NCBI RefSeq assembly: GCF_965363235.1
Contig: NC_134839.1
Location: 58,123,560 to 58,187,559, forward strand
Direction: 5' to 3'
Length of the DNA stretch: 64,000 bases
From: Mytilus galloprovincialis
Taxonomy: Eukaryota; Mollusca; Bivalvia; Mytilida; Mytilidae
Position numbers and translations under genes: made by a program
Part shown: positions 60,871 to 64,000 of the stretch, in pieces
Position numbering within the stretch: the first letter of the stretch is position 1
How the letters are laid out: each line of letters opens with the position of its first letter
The notes under the pieces: model-generated
Database searches by the model: none
What the model was told of the DNA's origin: nothing
What the model saw: only the letters and a program-made list of their open reading frames with translations

Positions 60871-61779
60871 AATGAACTGTGTGTTCAGTGGTTGTGTCAT
60901 TATGATGATGCAGTAAAAGTCGGAAAATCAATATATTTATATATTTATAAAACCCAAGCGCAGACATTTTTTCGACGGACGTTTTCTTTATGGACACCTT
61001 TACGGGATGGAATGAAAATGGAAGAAATGAAAGCAGTCTTAAATCGGTTTGGTTTGCATTCACACGTTGGCAATTTTCACAAGGAAAAAATACCTCCTGA
61101 CCTAATTTGTAAGATCTCATGATTGATTGATTGTTGATTTCCAAACGTATAGTGGCAAATATTTCAAGCATATTTATGACGGAGAGAAGAATTTTTCGAC
61201 AAGAAATAAGAACTTGCATGCGTTTAATACGACATCACCATAGTGAGACGACAAAAAAGACAAACAGCAAAAATAAAATATAAAAACATTCTATAGCTTT
61301 TGTATTCCTAGTAAAGGTAACCCTTTTTGTTGGTTAGTTGTAGCATATTCATCTCATGTATTGACTTTTAACATACCATGGCCACCAACAATCACCTTGT
61401 AGATATTATTATAGTATTATGCATCCTACCCTGATCATAGGTGCTTAAATATCAGATATTCATTTGAAATAACCCAAGATATATGAGATTGTGGATGAGG
61501 TTTACAGAATAGAAAATAATGCCCCTCCCCTAAAAAAGATAAATGGTAAACTATAAGGAATAGAGAATAAGGGGGTGTTTCAATGTAAAAAAACAATTAT
61601 TTGTTTAAAACTTCCGAAAAAAGGTAATGAAAAGGGGATTACAGAATTGAATGATTTATAGAATAAATAAACTTTTTCTGCATGCCTAATTAATTATTGA
61701 TATGAAATGAAAGGTTGAATTGGTCGTAATCAGAACTGGTTCATTGACGTTACCATGCAAATTATGTGCATTTGATATT

Positions 61780-61875
61780 TTCCTCGAGCGTCACTGATGT
61801 GTCTTTTGTAGACGAAACGCGTGTCTGGCGAAAATACAAAATTTAAATCTTGGTATTTATGATGAGTTTATTTGC
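61780..61875 (+). repeat. Dispersed repeat (GTAGACGAAACGCGTGTCTG)
   Basis: Contains GTCACTGATGTGTCTTTTGT, GTAGACGAAACGCGTGTCTG and TATTTATGATGAGTTTATTT. I recall this motif string as characteristic of Mytilus DNA. Confidence 0.55.
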
Positions 61876-62239
61876 ACGAGTTAACAAATCTTGACGTGCC
61901 ATTTCGTCCACTATTGCATACATTCTTTTCCTGCATTGCATCAGAAATAATTACAGCAATGATAAAACAGTTCGTGATAGAGTTTAGACATAAATGACCA
62001 TTGGAAACAAAAAGCTCTGCAATAGCAGAAAACCTAGAACACAGCTATTCATAAATTTCATACATTCAAAGAGCTACATGGAAATTTATGCTGATATGCA
62101 AGGGTAATAGAATGAAATATTGTACAAAGTGCTACAAACAATGAACATTGAGAGTATCAGTATGATTGCCCTTTTATAATCATTTATTAGAAATTTCATT
62201 GAACCGAGTATAATACTGATTCTTTTACTGAACATAATG

Positions 62240-62375
62240 CAGGGGCGTAGCAAGGTATTCAGTCAACTGTAGTCACCAGGTCTGTAGGGCTGTAGTCAAC
62301 TGCAGGGGGTCTGGGGGCGCTCAAGGACCCCAGTAGGTCCAGGGCAGAGCCCTGATAGGGGGTTCAGGGGCGAAC
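62240..62375. repeat. GC-rich repeat fragment (CAGGGGCGTAGC...)
   Basis: Starts CAGGGGCGTAGCAAGG and carries GGGTCTGGGGGCGCTCAAGG. Resembles an end of a hAT-type element; the other end was not identified. Confidence 0.4.
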
Positions 62376-62379
62376 ATTG

Positions 62380-64000
62380 CAAACCTATTGTTTTGAATTG
62401 AATATGTAGCTCAATTCATTCATAAATTTGAACTTTTGTAGCTTACACTTAGTACAAAACGATCGTGCTTACAATTTAATAAATTATATGTCTAAATTTT
62501 ATTCTTTTAACTGAAATGTTTCAAGTTTTCAAACTAAATTTTCCTTGGGACAGTCATTTATACATATTCCTTTCAAAGTATCTATGCTAATTTTATAATG
62601 AGATGGCCATGTAAACCAGTACTGAAATATATCACGTCATATATATAGAACATTCCTGCAAAATTTCGAAGAGTTGCGTGAACATTTCGCGAATTGTTCG
62701 AGTTTAATGTTTCGAGTTTGTTACATGGGACAACGCCAAGTGAACGTTTTTTCTGATAATCTGTGCCTTCCGAAGCCTACGAATATAATATTTTTATTCT
62801 TTCTCTATCATAATGTGAAAATTTAAGAAACAATCTTTATCTTCATATATAATTTGAAATGTTCATTTCAGCATTTCTAAGAAAATTTCCTTATCAAATA
62901 TTTATTTAGCGCTATTTTTCGTGGTAGTAGCAATATCTAACGTTGCGTCAGTACAATCGGAAATATGAAAAAAAATATATTTACAATATGCATTGCCCAG
63001 CGTAGATCAGTGCTGGGAACAGTATACCTAACAATATATATGTTCCTGATCAGCGTATCTCTTCAGTTAAGCAGTACACTCTGTTTGGTCTTTTCATACT
63101 TATTCCGTTCTGATTGATATATACGTTTAACTTATTTAACAGTACATTTTGTGACAATCATTTATTTAAAAAAAAAATAGGCACATAAACACTGATATTA
63201 CTATAGAATAAAACTATCCTTTTGGCAAAAAACATCAATCTTTTGATTCTTAAACCTTCACCCTAGCCACACAAACACATACACACATAGTCCATGCCTA
63301 ATGCAAAAGTTCTGTTCTGTTCATACTATCGTATCAAAATTCAAGAAATTCGTGTTTCTTTATAATTTTTTTTATCCTCTACTGTAAAATCCCTACCTGC
63401 TTAGATATTTGAACAATTGTGGTCATTACACGCAGATCTGAGTACTCAAAATTACTAGAAGCTAGTTGATTGATTTTTAAACATCCACTGACCAGTGTCA
63501 AATATTTATGCAAGTTAAGGACCAAAAAAAAAACCCAAAATTTACAATAAATACAACAGGGAGCTAGGTCCTGTCCAGGACGAAGGTCTAGAAATTTGAA
63601 AATGCCATGCATTGGAAAATGAGGGATTATTGGATAGGAGCAGAAATTTTGCCTTTCAGTAAACCAGCTACAAACTCCTCAAAGACTGGCATTCTCTCTA
63701 CTACTAGGCATCGGCTTTAATGTCCCCGTTCTAACCAGACGTGACAGCGTATTTATACATCCTGGACAGCCAAATGAACGACCAACATTGGCAAGTCGGG
63801 TGAAGACAAAGTGGAAAGCTAGTTGAAAACTAACAACAACTAATTAAAAACTCATGTGTCTAAGTTGAGGTTTATTCAAGTTTCTGTTGATAGAAGTGAA
63901 ATGATCTGAACCAAAGTTCTAGTTTACAGTTTCTATATGAGGTAAAATCATAAAAACATTCAATTCTATCCAATATTCTATTCACTAAGACCGAGAGACT
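62380..64000. other. AT-rich sequence, no gene recognised
   Basis: Only small features: a GGAACAGTATA...TATATGTTCC motif at about 63017-63053 (also near 31229-31266) and a 54-codon open stretch on the minus strand at 63679-63840. Confidence 0.4.

Overview
The window is animal nuclear DNA: AT-rich, repeat-laden, with spliced genes on both strands. The repeat content (core tandem repeats of about 160 bp followed by GACG/GCCG-rich tracts and terminal hairpins, and a dispersed repeat around 61790-61870) looks like a marine bivalve, most likely a mytilid mussel. That assignment rests on recollection of such repeats plus protein similarity; no search was run.

Three protein-coding genes can be assembled exon by exon with consistent reading phase. 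(1) 1779-7313, minus strand: a five-exon, 292-residue dimethylarginine dimethylaminohydrolase (DDAH)-like protein. Its fold motifs are intact, but the catalytic His and Cys positions read Arg. (2) 15299-51707, minus strand: VPS52, the GARP/EARP tethering-complex subunit, with 18 coding exons and 692 residues. Transposon-filled introns stretch it over 36 kb. (3) 54278-57681, plus strand: RPS18, with five exons and 152 residues. RPS18 and VPS52 are divergently arranged, as in human 6p21.3. DDAH2 also lies on human 6p21.3, so all three families are linked in both genomes.

Layout: 1-1778, sequence downstream of the DDAH-like gene with a 161-bp tandem array; 1779-7313, the DDAH-like gene with a Tc1/mariner relic and MITEs in its introns; 7314-7430, a CRE/ETS promoter; about 7430-15298, intergenic repeats including a tRNA-derived SINE; 15299-51707, VPS52; 51708-54277, VPS52 5' region with satellite arrays, then the shared promoter; 54278-57700, RPS18; 57700-64000, repeats with no recognised gene.

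Points of most interest inside VPS52: an apparent minor-spliceosome intron with unusual AT-AA ends; a 44-bp tandem duplication that repeats an exon end and its 5' splice site four times; two near-identical inverted 2-kb repeats flanking exons 16-17; and a 3-kb AT-target transposon carrying what looks like its own NRF1-type promoter and a three-exon transcript.

The three genes do unrelated cellular jobs (arginine/NO metabolism family, endosome-to-Golgi tethering, translation). Their common interest is linkage and promoter sharing, not a pathway.
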